DNA of 64,000 bases from Narthecium ossifragum (GCA_963920575.1 OY986965.1:1336866-1400865); one strand, 5' to 3'. Positions 53,001 to 64,000 are shown, counted from the first letter of the stretch. Numbers and translations: made by a program. The notes: generated by a model not told the origin, from the letters alone.

Positions 53001-55353
53001 ATTTTAATGTCTACGTAACTTTATTAAATATATTTTAATATGTTCACAGGGTGTATAGAAAATGCATGGGTGCATCGCGTGAAACGACCATTCATATGAT
53101 GCACCATTTTAGCCTCAAAACGCATCATACGGTGTATGCATCAGCTGATTTATGGGTCAACCAAACAGGGGATCGTAGGATCACCCTGATTCACTGAACC
53201 AAACATGCCCTAAGTCTCTTATACAATTTCTTCAGTTACTGATAAAACTGCACTAGCAAAATAATAAATTAGAAACATCTTTACATAAAACTTTAGGCAG
53301 AAGATAAGGCCACAATGGTCAATAGTTCAGTCTTGCTCCCATTCCTAGATATGGAAATCATAAGTACCTATTTGCAGCAAAAACAAGAGCAAATGCTTCT
53401 TTGGTTTCAATGAAGTTATTCGAACAGAAAAAAAAAGAGACTGAGAACAGTGTATTCACTAACCATTGAATGTAATATTTCCTCATAAATGAAATCGGAG
53501 AATCGACCAAGATACTGCTAGTGAGCCAGATCTCTGAAATTGCTGCTAAAAAGTATCCGATGGATATCCTCTAAGATGTGTAAAACCAATCAGGAAAACT
53601 GAAATTCTGCAAAGACGATTTATAAACAACAGAATAGTGCCATATAGTTATACTCATATAAAGGAGCAATACGGGCTCCTTGCCCTTCTAATTAAACAGC
53701 ATGGCATCTTGATTGTACATCTGATTCTTTAGCACAAGAAAAATCATACTCGCCCCACATAGTTGTCATCCTAAACTTTTGAGATAGTCTTAAGCAAGAA
53801 CCATTTCTCATCACCTTATATTTCAATCAAATTCAGGGCAGCCAGTTACTCATTTAAAGACTATAAGTTCCTTATCTCTAACCAGCCATATATTCTGAAA
53901 CATGAATTTAATAGCACTCCTTCTCTACTTCTGACGGTATGAAGCATCATGTCGAGATAAATGGATCTTAAATTCTCAATTCATCAAGTTAGATGTTATA
54001 TTCTATTCACGCAGAGTAGTTAAGAAGCAAACATAACCTATAACATTCTTTTAGAAGCCACATAAGTGTCGACTTGGTAGATTACCTGTAGCACACCCAT
54101 CCATCGTATACGATCTAGGTCAACTCCATATGTCAAGTCATTACGGCCATGAAAATATCCACCTATAGCAAGGATATTAGAAAGAAATTATGAAGCAATC
54201 TATTAGCAGACAATACTAGGTCATGTAGAACTTTCTATAGAAGCACATATTGAAAATGCCACGATGGAACTTTCATGACATAGATCAACAAGCAAACCTT
54301 GTAACAGCAGACCCAGGAGAAAGAGCTTAATTGTCCTCATTATAGCCTTCCTTGTAGCAGTTACTTTGTTAGAAGGTTTCTGCATAACATCAAAGAAATT
54401 GTGTCGATGAGCTTAGTCACTTGCTATTAAATAATCCAGCTAATAAAACAGCACTTGGGTCCCAACTAAAACAAAAGAAACAAGCACTGTAAGCACACTA
54501 TTTTTCAAATAATTACAGCAGTAATATTTCTGAAGCTCAGAATCGGAAAAGTTTGCTCAATGACATTAGCCAGTCATAGTCACCAAACAAGAAAAGAAAG
54601 ATATCTAAGAAAGAAACAGTCCCCTTCTACACATTCTTATGGTGCTGTATCCATCAATCATTCTGTGATCATCATTACTCAACTGCATTAGTTCCTATAA
54701 TCAAATGAGCTATATCTTAAAACATGATGACCTCCCACATCACCACAAAGATCACAATCTTTACGCTCTTATTGACAGAAATGTGAGCATTCAAGAACTA
54801 ATAAGGGCAGAATCAGATTGTTTCACACGAAAACAGTCACAAAGATGTAGATTCCAAAGAAAGTAAAAGGCAAAAGGGATCCATCCACACATCCACGATA
54901 CCTTAAACACGAGCGCCACCGAGAGGCCAACCCCAAAGAGGAAGAAGGGCATGACGAAATCGGCCAACGTCACCCCAAACCAAGGCGAGTGGTTGATCGC
55001 CGGGAACGCTCCCCCCGCATCATCCACAAGTATCATCAGCTGCTCGAGCCACAAAAGCCACCAAACTCATCAAGAATACCCTTCACAAGATCTCCAAGAA
55101 GTGAATTATCCAGGATCGGAATGCTTACGGCGACGGTGAGACCGCGGAATACGTCAAGCGAGACGTGGCGAACGGCGGGGCCAGAGGGCGAGGGTTTCGT
55201 CGGAGGATCACCGGCAGCGCCGGCGCCGGCGGCGGAGGAGCCGTCATCGAATCGCCACGGGAGGATCTCATCGGAGGAGGGTAGATTAGGAGGAGGAGGT
55301 TGGTCGATGAGAGGAGAGCGCTCTTCTTCGATCACCACGGCGGATGACTCCAT
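47061..55353 (-). CDS. HGSNAT-like multi-pass membrane acetyltransferase
   Basis: This resembles heparan-alpha-glucosaminide N-acetyltransferase; the plant substrate is unknown because plants lack heparan sulfate. Thirteen exons in transcript order, 55353-55129, 55039-54902, 54379-54298, 54162-54086, 53570-53464, 50875-50758, 49414-49298, 49206-49115, 49021-48955, 48455-48377, 48279-48188, 47896-47753 and 47201-47061, join in phase to 492 residues. A Pro/Ser-rich cytosolic N-terminus is followed by SLDVFRGLTVALMILVDDAGG and NHSPWFGVTLADFVMPFF; His92 should correspond to the active-site His of the human enzyme. Further on are about ten hydrophobic helices, CNSVGLIDRVFLGERHLY, a loop with LAPFDPEG, and the final TM region. 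Introns contain a SINE, a large Tourist-like MITE and a tandem duplication. The gene is head to head with the BED/hAT gene. Confidence 0.9.
48701..48848 (+). mobile_element. tRNA-derived SINE with TAA-repeat tail in HGSNAT intron 9
   Basis: It is flanked by TTCAAGAAT at 48692-48700 and 48849-48857. An A box (TAGCTCAAGTG, 48713-48723) and a B box (GGTCCAATTCC, 48758-48768) are spaced as in RNA polymerase III promoters. The 3' tail is a TAA trinucleotide repeat. The element is inserted antisense to the host gene. Confidence 0.8.
49978..50400. other. Possible LTR fragment in HGSNAT intron 6
   Basis: The stretch begins TGTGATGCCTCGCC and contains CACCACCTAGGG repeats, a TATATATAGG promoter-like site and CAAGACTC repeats, a composition seen in plant LTRs. 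I could not find a matching end or target duplication. Confidence 0.25.
51904..52293. repeat. 195-bp tandem duplication in HGSNAT intron 5
   Basis: Two adjacent copies start GAACTATATTGCCTCTTAC at 51904 and 52099. They differ at only a handful of positions (for example CTTCGG/CTTGGG and GTGACACC/GTCACACC). Confidence 0.9.
52335..53210. mobile_element. Large AT-rich foldback MITE in HGSNAT intron 5
   Basis: The ends are GGGGGCGTTTGGTTGGTGG and, reverse-complemented, GGGCATGTTTGGTTCAGTG, flanked by TAA at 52332-52334 and 53211-53213. Inside the termini are GATGCATG motifs on both sides. The centre (about 52480-53040) is very AT-rich and folds on itself: blocks with AATAAAGTTAAATTTTAATA and TCACATAATG recur inverted on the other half. 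At 876 bp it is long for a Tourist MITE and looks like a nearly full-length foldback. Confidence 0.75.
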
Positions 55354-57493
55354 GGGTCCGGCTTCCCACCTCTAACTGGTGAAGACCTGAGATCCATTGG
55401 GTTTCAAACCCTTTAAGCAGTACACCCGAATCCGATCCGGTAACAGTACCAGATCCGATTCATAAATTTTGCTGGCTTACAGCAAGTCAACGTCTTTGGA
55501 CTTTGGAGTGGATCCATCTTGATTCTTAACGGACGTATTGGATTCGGATCTATAATTCCGTCCGACAACCCAAAACAAGCTCCCTCTCAAACCCGACTCC
55601 GCTACCCCTTGGAACACAGGCGTAGGCGAAGAGAGGGAGGAGAGATCTCTATAATCGTCTCCACCTCTCCCGGCGGAGCCTTAAACCTCGCCGGAACCCT
55701 AATCCTTTCCGTCCTCCAGTCCCTCATCTTACCCTTCCATGATTCCATCCCTCTTCTAAGGAGTTCATACCTCGTCGTCCGTTCTCCCCACGCATCGCCA
55801 TACCTCGAAGGAACCCTAGCTCTCCCCGAGAACCCTAGACCATTTCTAGTTCCACCATCTCAATGGATGTGTTAAGGTAGTGATCATTTCACCAAGGTGA
55901 GAGGTAGGAGCCGCAATTGACTTCTTAACTGGATACAATCGAGGACGGGATTTCGGAACCGCGAGCCAACGGCGGGAGATAAAGGTAGGAACTTTTGATT
56001 TCTTCGTTCTTCGTGTTTCCTCGTTTCCCCCATCGAGTGATTGGTTCAGGTAGGGAATTCATAGATACGTAAGACAAGAAGAAAAGGTTTCTTCTTCAAA
56101 GGTTTTTACTCGAATTCTTTGCGTTTCCCGGATTTTGGGCTTCGTTTACTCGCCATTACACGCGGGAAACCCTCTTTTTTTGGGAGTGTTTGATGCGTGG
56201 CTATAAGAATTCGAGTTTTCTCCACAGAGTTTGGATAAAGGAGGGCTTTTTTTGTTTCTTTTGGTGTTAATTTGTCGAGGCTTGTTGAATCCCCTGTGAT
56301 AGTTCCGTTCTGCTGGGAATCATTTGTTTCCCCATTCCACGAGAAACCCTAATAGGGAAACCAATCTGATCGTCCGGGAAACCACGAGGGAAACCAGGGG
56401 AAAACCTCTACTTGCTGCTTGTTGGGGGAAACACTTGGAGTGCTTCATCTGTTCCCTTCGTGTTTCCCCTAGATTTCTCGTTGCAATCTTTGCTTTAGCC
56501 GCTTTTGTACCTCTTTTTGGTCTGGATTTGCTGAATATTGAAATCTAAGTTGTGCGTATGTCCAGAGTTTTTTTTTGGGCATTTGATCGATATAAATGGC
56601 TCCGGGCCATAAAATGAGCATGAAAGTTAGAGGTGATCTACTTATTGTTCTCTCTAGTTGTATTGAGTGACAAAGTTGTTTTTTCTAACTTTTAGCTTCT
56701 AAAAAAGAGGTAATAAACATGAGGCAAATGTCTTACCATCATCTCTGTGTGGATTGAACATCATATAGCAGGAGGAGAGGATGCCTTGCTTGCTTGCAAC
56801 TCACATCCCTTTACTTGGAGTTGCTTTGGGTTGCAGAAATTCAGCTTCTGTCATGTTTCAGCAAAGTTCTGCAGCTACAGAAGAATACACACACATATGA
56901 CTTAGTGGAAGAACATCAGAGGCCTTTATGATAGGCTAGATTTTGAAATCTTGTTTACTATTTTGAGGAAAACTGAAAGCATATTGCACTTTATATTCGG
57001 TGATTGGTTCAACCAGATTAGAGCAAAAAGAGATTGGGCATAAGGATCGGCTTTTTCTGATTATAAATCCAGGGAGTTTGGTTTTGCCCCTAATTTCATT
57101 TCCGTTGGTTTTGTTGTTGACATTATTGTTGAGTCGTCCATTTACTAGGTGGTATATCTCGGTTGCCAGGAGCCTTGATAAGCAGATTTAATCACCTCAA
57201 AAATCTGTTTAGTTTTATTTCAATGCATGATGCTGTCAGAACCTCTCTGCACTTTTTTTTTTGGATGAGTTGAGCCATTAGGCTGGGGAACACTTAAATA
57301 GACGCTACAAAACATCCGACCCAGTGTCCAGGGTGCAATCAAGATCAGCCCGAGAGCGCCTACGCCATCGGGCCACTTTGTACGACACATCATCACAAAA
57401 TCTAGAACTAATTAAATGTTGCATATATTGCATTGTTTTTTTAAATGTCCTTAAGCATTCAGTGTTTTAAAATTTGAGTGGTTTCTACAGGAA
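55354..57493. promoter_or_regulatory. Divergent promoter and 5'UTR intron of the BED/hAT gene
   Basis: Between the two start codons. The left ~200 bp should hold the HGSNAT promoter. The right part is probably 5'UTR of the BED/hAT gene: a likely donor GTAGGAAC near 55984, and a sure acceptor TTTCTACAG ending 57490, three bases before the ATG. A 118-codon frame at 55519-55875 lies in presumed 5'UTR and has no known content. A poly-T run at about 57252 followed by ~130 bp of tRNA-like sequence may be a SINE on the minus strand. Confidence 0.5.
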
Positions 57494-60085
57494 ATGTCGC
57501 GTACCTCACCTTTTGAAGATGAACATGTTGGACCCACCGATGGTGGCTTGGAGTTTCCAGCTATTGAAGAAGGACACTTTGTTTTTGAAGATAAAAGTTT
57601 GGTTTTTCACGAGGGTGATCAAGTTCCAAATGAACTAGAAATGCAGCTGGGGGAAGAATCTCATTCTGATTTTGGTGCCACTGTCTTGTGGAAACATGTC
57701 ATTAAGGGTAAGAAATGTGGGAATGCTCATGGGGGATCTCATGTTTTTAAGTGTAAGCATTGTCAGAAGATGTATCATGGAACCTACACACGAGTCTACG
57801 CCCATTTAATGGGGCACAAGAAAGGAGAAAGTAAAGGAATTGGCTATTGCTCTGTTGTTAAGGCTGACAAAAATCTGCAATTGCTTTTACAAAGAGAAGT
57901 TGAGCAAGCAGAGAGCTCTCCGAACATTGTCCCATTGAAGAAGTCAAAGCTAAGTGCAACTTCAGGTATGGTTTCAAATGGTCCTTCTTTAGCTCTAAAC
58001 TATATGAGTCCTTTGGAGAAGGATTACCAAACACAAGAGGGAGAGGATGTCGATTCCAAAGTTATGCGTTGTTTATGTGCTAATGGCATTCCCTTTAATG
58101 TGCTAAGGTCACCACACTGGGAGGAAATGGTATCGGCTATTAGCAGGACTTCTGGATATAAGAGCCCATCATGTGAAAGAGCACTTGCGGTGCTGTTAGA
58201 AAATGAAAAAAACAGAGTTGATAGAGAATTAGATGATTTTAAACAGAAGTGGCCTCAGTATGGAGTTTCAATCATCTCTAAAGGGTGGACTGATATCAAG
58301 AATCAACCTCTTATAAACATCTTGGCCTCAAACCAATCTGGGTCGTTGTTTTTACATGCAGTCGACTTTTTAGTTTTTGAGAAGTCTCAACGAAGCATCT
58401 CTGATTATATTTTAGAAGCAATACAAAAGGTGGGACCATACAATGTAGTTCAGTTCATCACAGATAATGCAGTTAGCTGTAAATCTGCAAGTGATGAAGT
58501 TGGAAAAATATATCCAAACATATTCTGGAGCCCTTGCATGGTCCACACATTGAAGTTGATACTAAAGGATGTCATTCGGGAAATCCCTTGGTTGGAGAAG
58601 ACTTATGTGACTGCCAAGGGCATAGTGAAGTACATCATATATCATTCTCAAGCCACAGAGATTTTTCAAAGTTATCCAAAGTTAGAATTGTTGAAAGTTG
58701 CAACAACTACCTTTGTGCACTATATCACTCTTCGTCTTTTACTTGATGTAAGGGAGGCTATGAGTTCCGCTGTCTTATCTGATCAATGGGAGGGATGGGC
58801 ATGTTTACCTAATCCATCTGTGAAAATGGACCTCTCTCGTATTAGGCAAGTAGTTGTGTCCATTGACTTCTGGAAGGCGGTAGAATTGGCATTATGCATT
58901 ATAAAGCCAATATATATGATGATTCAATTTACTGATCAAGATGGCCCAATAATTGGAGAAGTATGTGACAGGATGGATAATATGCTGGGAGAAATTAAAG
59001 ATAATTTGCAAGGAGAAGAAGGCGTCTTTTTAGAGGTGAAAGAGAAGGTCCTGGCTAGGTGGAACAAGGCAAATGTTCCATTGCAGTGTTTAGCCTATGC
59101 TCTCACCCCAAAGTATTACGATGAAGAGTATCTTCAGATTCCTGCTCCAGGTGGTATGAAGAGATGCAAACCAGGTGACCTTTAATTCTGGACTGCCGTC
59201 TACGTTCAATTGCTCAACTATCAGACATATGCAATATGCGATAACTAGCTTTCTCACTATCTGATACTCTTTCCTTGTTGTACCCTACAGACCTCGATGA
59301 TGCTATTTTTGATGGTGCCTTAGAGGCAATTCGTAGAATGCACCCTAATACTGACCTGGAAGATACCATTCGTGTGCAATTTATGTCTTTTACGGAGAAG
59401 AAAGGAAGGTTTGCCTCTCCAACAGCCAAAAGAGATGCCAGAAACCCAAAAATAACTGCCTTACAGTGGTGGAAGTTCCATGGAGGCGATACTAAGGAGT
59501 TGAGAGATATGGCATTTAAAGTGCTTGCACAGCCAATAAGCACTTTATCAGTAGAGAGACCATGGAGTACTTATAGCTTTGTCCATAAAGCAAAACGAGA
59601 AAGATTAAATACAAGTCGAGCAGATGACCTGCTGTATATCCATTCAAACTTAAGATTACTGTCCAGGTTTGAGTTCTATCTTCACTTTTATATCTGTCAA
59701 CCAAGCCTACCTTTTCCTTCTTCTTCTTCTGGAGTTATGTGCCTATCTATCTATATTCAGGTACAATCCCAGTTACAAGTATGGTCCGCACAGGAAGTGG
59801 GATGTAAATCCAGAACATCCTCTTATGGATGAATCTGCTTTAAAGTGGGAGGATATTCGCTTTGTGGGTCTTGATGATGAAAACTCCGTTTCGAAACAAG
59901 CATCCCAATCCCAAAATCCTATCCAAGAGCTCTTAAGGATCATTGAAGATGTTCCTTCCAGTAATAATCAATCCGTTGAGCAGACTAATGTTACAAGCAT
60001 TGGGCGTCCCAAAGGAAGAGGTAGAGGTAGAGGTGGTAGTAGTGCTAGAAACGATCAGAAGGGGAAGACAAAAAAGTTCTTATGA
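57494..60085 (+). CDS. BED zinc finger, DUF659 and hAT-dimerisation protein
   Basis: A hAT-transposase-derived protein of the kind found widely as stable plant genes; a role in DNA binding is inferred. Three coding exons, 57494-59174, 59291-59666 and 59761-60085, join in phase to 793 residues. The BED-type finger has Cys87, Cys90, His104 and His108 (FKCKHC...YAHLMGH) after WKHV. DUF659 covers about 240-400 with SIISKGWTD, FITDNA and WSPCMVHTLKL. The hAT C-terminal dimerisation region contains STLSVERPWSTYSF and a LNTSRADDLLYIHSN block. The tail carries GRPKGRGRGRGG, an AT-hook/RGG-like stretch. I see no terminal inverted repeats or target duplication around it, and it has a 5'UTR intron, so a domesticated gene is more likely than an active transposon. 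Confidence 0.88.
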
Positions 60086-62034
60086 TATTTGCTGCCATTT
60101 CTAATTTGTCCGAAGCTATCCAAAGGACAAGATCTGCTCCCAGTAACTTCTTGTATATTACAGCCAAAGCTGTAATGCAGAAGATGTTATTAGTTCTAGT
60201 GAAGATCTTCAAGCTGATGAGTTTAAGAGTACCTCCTTGTTCTTGTAATGTAAGTTCTGCATCTTTCATTGCTCGTATTACTCTTGCTTACTTAGGATGT
60301 ATATCTGATTATGGGCTGCAGGCTCGTGTTATTCATTAGCTTCTCTAGAATGTAACTATACGTGATTTTGGAAATGATCAACCATCCATTTTTCACATAC
60401 TGTATTGCCTTTAAGAAGAATATAAACATCTCAGCCCATATGTTGTGTGAGACCCTGAAAGACTGAAACCACTTATGTGTTGACCAATTCCCATATGCTG
60501 ATGTGCAGTAAAATATATGGTATAAAGTTAAGATGCTATCCCTTTTGTTGGCTGAGTATGAATTACCTTCTTCCTCTGGCTATTTGTGTTCATCTTTAGT
60601 TGCTTTTTCCAGTATAATACTCATAAAGAATTGTTCATATTAGCCTCCACAGTTCATGTTATTGGTTGGTCTTGTCGGCTTGAAGAGTTTTTGGTTTGTC
60701 TCATTTTTGGGCGCATAACTTATACTTTCTTATTTTTTTCAAAACCTTGTGAAACAGATCCTTAATACTCCAACAGAAGCTTGAGATACACATTGCAATC
60801 ACCAGAGGCAAATTTAGCTTCATGAATCCAGTGCAGAATTCCTTCCCCCACTCAATGCCTTGCAGCAATCAGCAACATCGCATCATCAGAACTTGAGACC
60901 TCAAATCTTTAAGTTTGAATGTGTGGGTTTCTGTTCCTTCTTTGGGGAGTTAATTTGGAACTTTCGAGTTGCATCAGTGATTTACCAAGAAAATTGAATT
61001 TTTGAGAAAATTGGTTGGCCAAACGCAGGAGGTTAACCCAAAATGGAATTAACTGGATTGCAGGGGAGGAGATTCACACCTTGCTGCAGCCTGTATTTTT
61101 TTTTCTTCAACTTTTTGATATCTTAGACTCTGGGCTTATTCATTCCCAGGAAAAAAAGATAAAAAGAAAAGAGTGCCATCTGTGATTAGGTTGATGCCCT
61201 CTTTTACTACTTTGTGGTGAATGTCAACTTGTTACTATATTTCTGAGTCATTTATTTATTTATCTATGTCCACCATTTTCGGGATTGTGATTAAAAAGCT
61301 GAGAAAGCATAAGACTGAAAATTAGCAGATATATATGAAGTTCTGAATTGTTTCTTTATTCTTCTTTTTTTTTTCTTTTGAAAGTCTTACAAAGGAAAGC
61401 TACCTGAGTTTCAGGTTCATGTTCTACAACATGCTCTCTGAAGATTGACTCATATCTCTTCCATATGGGTATGTTCTTTTAAGCTCCATGCTAACTGTCT
61501 TTTGGGAAACTTGTAGCTTGGGCTTTTGTCCCAATAGACTGATCCATGTGTGAACTCTGAAGAACTGGAATGGATGCTTATGATCAAGCAACCCAAAACT
61601 TATCGAAACTAAAACATGATCCCCCTAACCTAATTTAAAGGGCATGTTTGGTTGCTAGGAAAACCGGTCTAGTTTTGAGTTTGGATGAATTGAGAGGTTT
61701 TATTTCTCATCTACCATAACTTCTCTTTTTTCACTCTTTCTCGAATATTAGAAACCACGAGTTACTATCCTTTTTTATCACCACTAATAGCTGAGCAACT
61801 TAGGGACTCAACTTGCAATGTCTTGGCATAAGTCAAGCAGCTAGTATGAAACAACGGATCAACTTCTAATGTTCTTTAGTTATAGAGTAGTGATTTGTGT
61901 ACATGGGATGTACCCATGTGCACAAACACTGTCCGTTGGATTGAATCGGGATGTTTGTCCGATTCAATCCAACGGTAAGGATTTGTGTACATGGGTACAT
62001 CCCTAAACTCAAAACATATTTCATACTTTCTTTC
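60086..62034. other. Downstream region of the BED/hAT gene
   Basis: Probably 3'UTR on the left, then AT-rich intergenic DNA. Near 61641 GGGCATGTTTGGTTGCTAGG looks like one end of a Tourist-like element, but no partner was found. The double hairpin at 61893-61996 is listed separately. Confidence 0.4.
61893..61996. repeat. Two adjacent perfect or near-perfect hairpins
   Basis: TTTGTGTACATGGG pairs with CCCATGTGCACAAA (about 61894-61926, one mismatch). Next, CCGTTGGATTGAATCGG (61933-61949) pairs exactly with CCGATTCAATCCAACGG (61959-61975) across nine bases. GATTTGTGTACATGGG then appears again at about 61979. The layout suggests a small foldback MITE. Confidence 0.7.
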
Positions 62035-62313
62035 ATGGATTCCAGCAACGGCGACAACAGTAGCAACAATGGAGGTGGTGGCACCGACATGAAAAGATCA
62101 GCAAGCTTCGGGACCCCGCTGACTGCTTCACGACTACTTTTCTCGCCATGCCAGAGCAATCGCAGAGAGAGTGAGTTAAGCTGTCCAGCTCAAAGAAGCT
62201 TGCATTTGCCCATCACATGCCAATCTTCTAATGATGTTAAGTTCAATCTGGCCACCTTAGTTGCATCCATGTTGGCTGGTGAAGTTAGGAATGTTGCTTT
62301 ATACATGAGATGA
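62035..62313 (+). CDS. Possible small protein, unknown
   Basis: A 92-codon frame from ATG at 62035. It opens MDSSNGDNSSNNGGGG, then MKRSASFGTPLTASRLLFSP and a Ser/Arg-rich stretch, ending LATLVASMLAGEVRNVALYMR in two blocks. Composition looks protein-like, and the Met follows an in-frame leader. I do not recognise it. It might be the first exon of a longer gene that continues rightwards towards the gap. Confidence 0.3.
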   Translation: MDSSNGDNSSNNGGGGTDMKRSASFGTPLTASRLLFSPCQSNRRESELSCPAQRSLHLPITCQSSNDVKFNLATLVASMLAGEVRNVALYMR

Positions 62314-63006
62314 GATTGATTAAAGCCATAGCATGTGCATACCCTGAGGAAAGAGAGAATATATAATAGAACACAACCCCACTTAGAAATCAGCTTCAAT
62401 CTCAAACCATGAGCTTATCACATCACCTCAATATCTCCATAGCAAACACTCATATGATTATGATCTTCTTATATATGAGAAGATGGGCTTTCTAGCTTCT
62501 TTTTTTATCAATAAGGGCTATACAGTATAGTGCAAAAATATGATCATATATCCAAATATGAAGATGGGCTTATATAGTTTTCTTCAGCTTTTCAAAGAAA
62601 ACTTTCCTTTTTCCTTTGACAAAAATGCTAAACATGATCATATATGCAAAGAGGAAGATGGGTTTTCTTTTTTAAAATGAATAAGTATAGTTTTATTGAG
62701 CTTTTGAAAGAACCTTCTATTTAATTTCACAAAACCATGCAAAATAGTGTAAAGGTATGCATTGGTGGAGAGGAGGCCCTTTTGTTTGGATTGGATGAGG
62801 AAAAGAGACTAAAGTGGAGAGGGTAAGGTAATCAGGGCCCAACAAAAGACATGAGACAACTAGCAAAGAGGAAAAGGAAGCATTAGAGTGAGGTGAGTGA
62901 GGGGTGGGTTTCTACACCCCCACTTGTTTGGTACACCAAATCATGGCATCACCATTTTACCAAACAAAATTTATAAAATAATGCATACTTCTACTTTTAT
63001 GAGTTA

Positions 63007-63206
63007 NNNNNNNNNNNNNNNNNNNNNNNNNNNNNNNNNNNNNNNNNNNNNNNNNNNNNNNNNNNNNNNNNNNNNNNNNNNNNNNNNNNNNNNNNNNNNN
63101 NNNNNNNNNNNNNNNNNNNNNNNNNNNNNNNNNNNNNNNNNNNNNNNNNNNNNNNNNNNNNNNNNNNNNNNNNNNNNNNNNNNNNNNNNNNNNNNNNNNN
63201 NNNNNN
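63007..63206. other. Assembly gap (200 N)
   Basis: Exactly 200 unknown bases, probably a placeholder of unknown true length. Confidence 1.
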
Positions 63207-63310
63207 GGGGGGTGGGGGGTGGTGGAGGTAGGGGATGAGGGTAGAGGGGGAGGTGGGGGATGAGGTTGGGATGGGGGGAGAGGGGGAGGTTGGGGATGAG
63301 GGTAGTTTAG
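63207..63310. repeat. G-rich minisatellite beside the gap
   Basis: Degenerate units of the kind GGGGATGAGGGTAGAGGG and GGAGGTGGGGGATGAGG. Many G-runs of three or more could form G-quadruplexes. A C-rich tract of related composition lies at about 63590-63675 in the opposite sense. Confidence 0.8.
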
Positions 63311-63415
63311 GGTTTTTTTTACTTTTTTTTTATTTTTTTCAAAAATTGAGAAAAATCAGGAAGTGTGGTGTGTTGAGTTGAAAACGTGGTATGGATAGCC
63401 GCACCCTATTTTGAA

Positions 63416-63560
63416 GGGTAGTTTTATATGCACCACCACTTCTTATAAAATGCACCACATTTTTCTAATGTTTAACTCATCAATGTCTCATCAATATCTA
63501 AAGTGCACTTAGAAAAATGTGGTGCACTTATAAGAAGTGGTGGTGCATATAAAACCACCC
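63416..63560. mobile_element. MULE-like MITE with perfect 9-bp target duplication
   Basis: TATTTTGAA occurs exactly at 63407-63415 and 63561-63569. Between them is a 145-bp element with long inverted ends: GGGTAGTTTTATATGCACC against the complement of GGTGCATATAAAACCACCC, extending inward through CACCACTTCTTATAA and CACCACATTTTTCTAA with few mismatches. A 9-bp duplication with long terminal inverted repeats is the hallmark of Mutator-like elements. Confidence 0.85.
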
Positions 63561-64000
63561 TATTTTGAATAATATAGGGGTACTAGTCCTATCCCCTGAC
63601 ATCTCCCCTCACCTCCCTCATAGTTCCCCACTAACCCCCCCTAACTCCCCCTCGCCCTCACTATTACCCCCTCCACATCAGCAGTCACATAGGATAAACC
63701 CTGCCACATAGGATGCCAATAGGACAACAAAAGATTAACTTATAACCATATCTCCATATAATGATGATATATATATACACACATGTAATATCAAACTTTT
63801 ATAAGGATAGATATGCAATTAACCTATGATATATATATATGTGTGTTTAGTCTGTGTGTGTATCATGATGATGTTAAACTTTTAAAGATAAATGTATAAT
63901 TTAAAAGCTCGTCAAGAATAGTTATGTAATATTTTGGTTTTTAGTTTAGGTTAGGTTAGATCAGATGACATGAGCTAAACCAACGATACTTATGTAAGAA

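Larger units (their letters stand above)
62314..64000. other. Right-end intergenic region with assembly gap
   Basis: AT-rich sequence to the gap, a G-rich tract after it, the MULE-like MITE, a C-rich tract (about 63590-63675) and AT-rich sequence to the end. No gene is supported. A frame running through the N gap is an artefact. Confidence 0.5.

Noticed and set aside
57252..57390. Poly-T plus tRNA-like sequence as a SINE
   Set aside because: The boxes are weak and no target duplication could be matched, so it is only mentioned in the 5'UTR region entry.
62897..63238. Frame running across the N gap
   Set aside because: It is artificial; 200 bases are unknown.

Overview
The window is nuclear DNA from a flowering plant. 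The genes are split by GT-AG introns (one GC-AG), every recognisable protein belongs to a plant family, and the space between genes is filled with plant transposons (Copia, Tourist-like and Mutator-like MITEs, SINEs, a solo LTR). Short single-exon genes and first exons are strongly GC-rich while most other sequence is AT-rich. That hints at a monocot outside the grasses, but this is only an inference. A 200-base N gap lies at 63007-63206.

Layout, left to right: RPA3, the small subunit of replication protein A (+, 1717-2518); a TRM/LONGIFOLIA-type DUF4378 protein (-, 3513-6702); PURM/AIR synthetase of purine synthesis (+, 7666-11061); a decayed serine-acetyltransferase-like fragment near 12.2 kb; CTP synthase with 22 coding exons (+, 12900-21257); two divergent DUF761 genes (-, about 22839-23392; +, 25781-26287); a complete but mutated Copia retrotransposon (27168-32796) with a 5-bp target duplication; a candidate solo LTR (33657-34827); a small GC-rich hypothetical gene (35113-35421); a RecQ helicase of the SIM type (+, 36326-41814); an F-box-only mini-protein (+, 42681-42950); tandem and dispersed CACTA-like repeats (43.5-44.8 kb); a 13-exon HGSNAT-like membrane acetyltransferase (-, 47061-55353); a BED/DUF659/hAT-dimerisation protein (+, 57494-60085); a possible small ORF (62035-62313); and a MITE with a perfect 9-bp duplication at the right end.

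The genes do not form an operon-like system. PURM and CTP synthase are neighbours on the same strand and both serve de novo nucleotide synthesis. RPA3 and the RecQ helicase both act on DNA. I treat these as ordinary plant gene order. The TRM/PURM and HGSNAT/BED-hAT pairs are head to head. Exon borders were set by hand from splice consensus, reading-phase continuity and remembered family sequence; all multi-exon models close without a frame break.

I found no clear case of a new biological system. The most useful leads are a DUF761 gene whose best start codon is out of frame with its conserved body, a GC-AG intron in CTP synthase, a Copia element inserted into the loop of an older inverted repeat, and several well-bounded non-autonomous elements (two SINEs, three Tourist-like MITEs, one MULE-like MITE).
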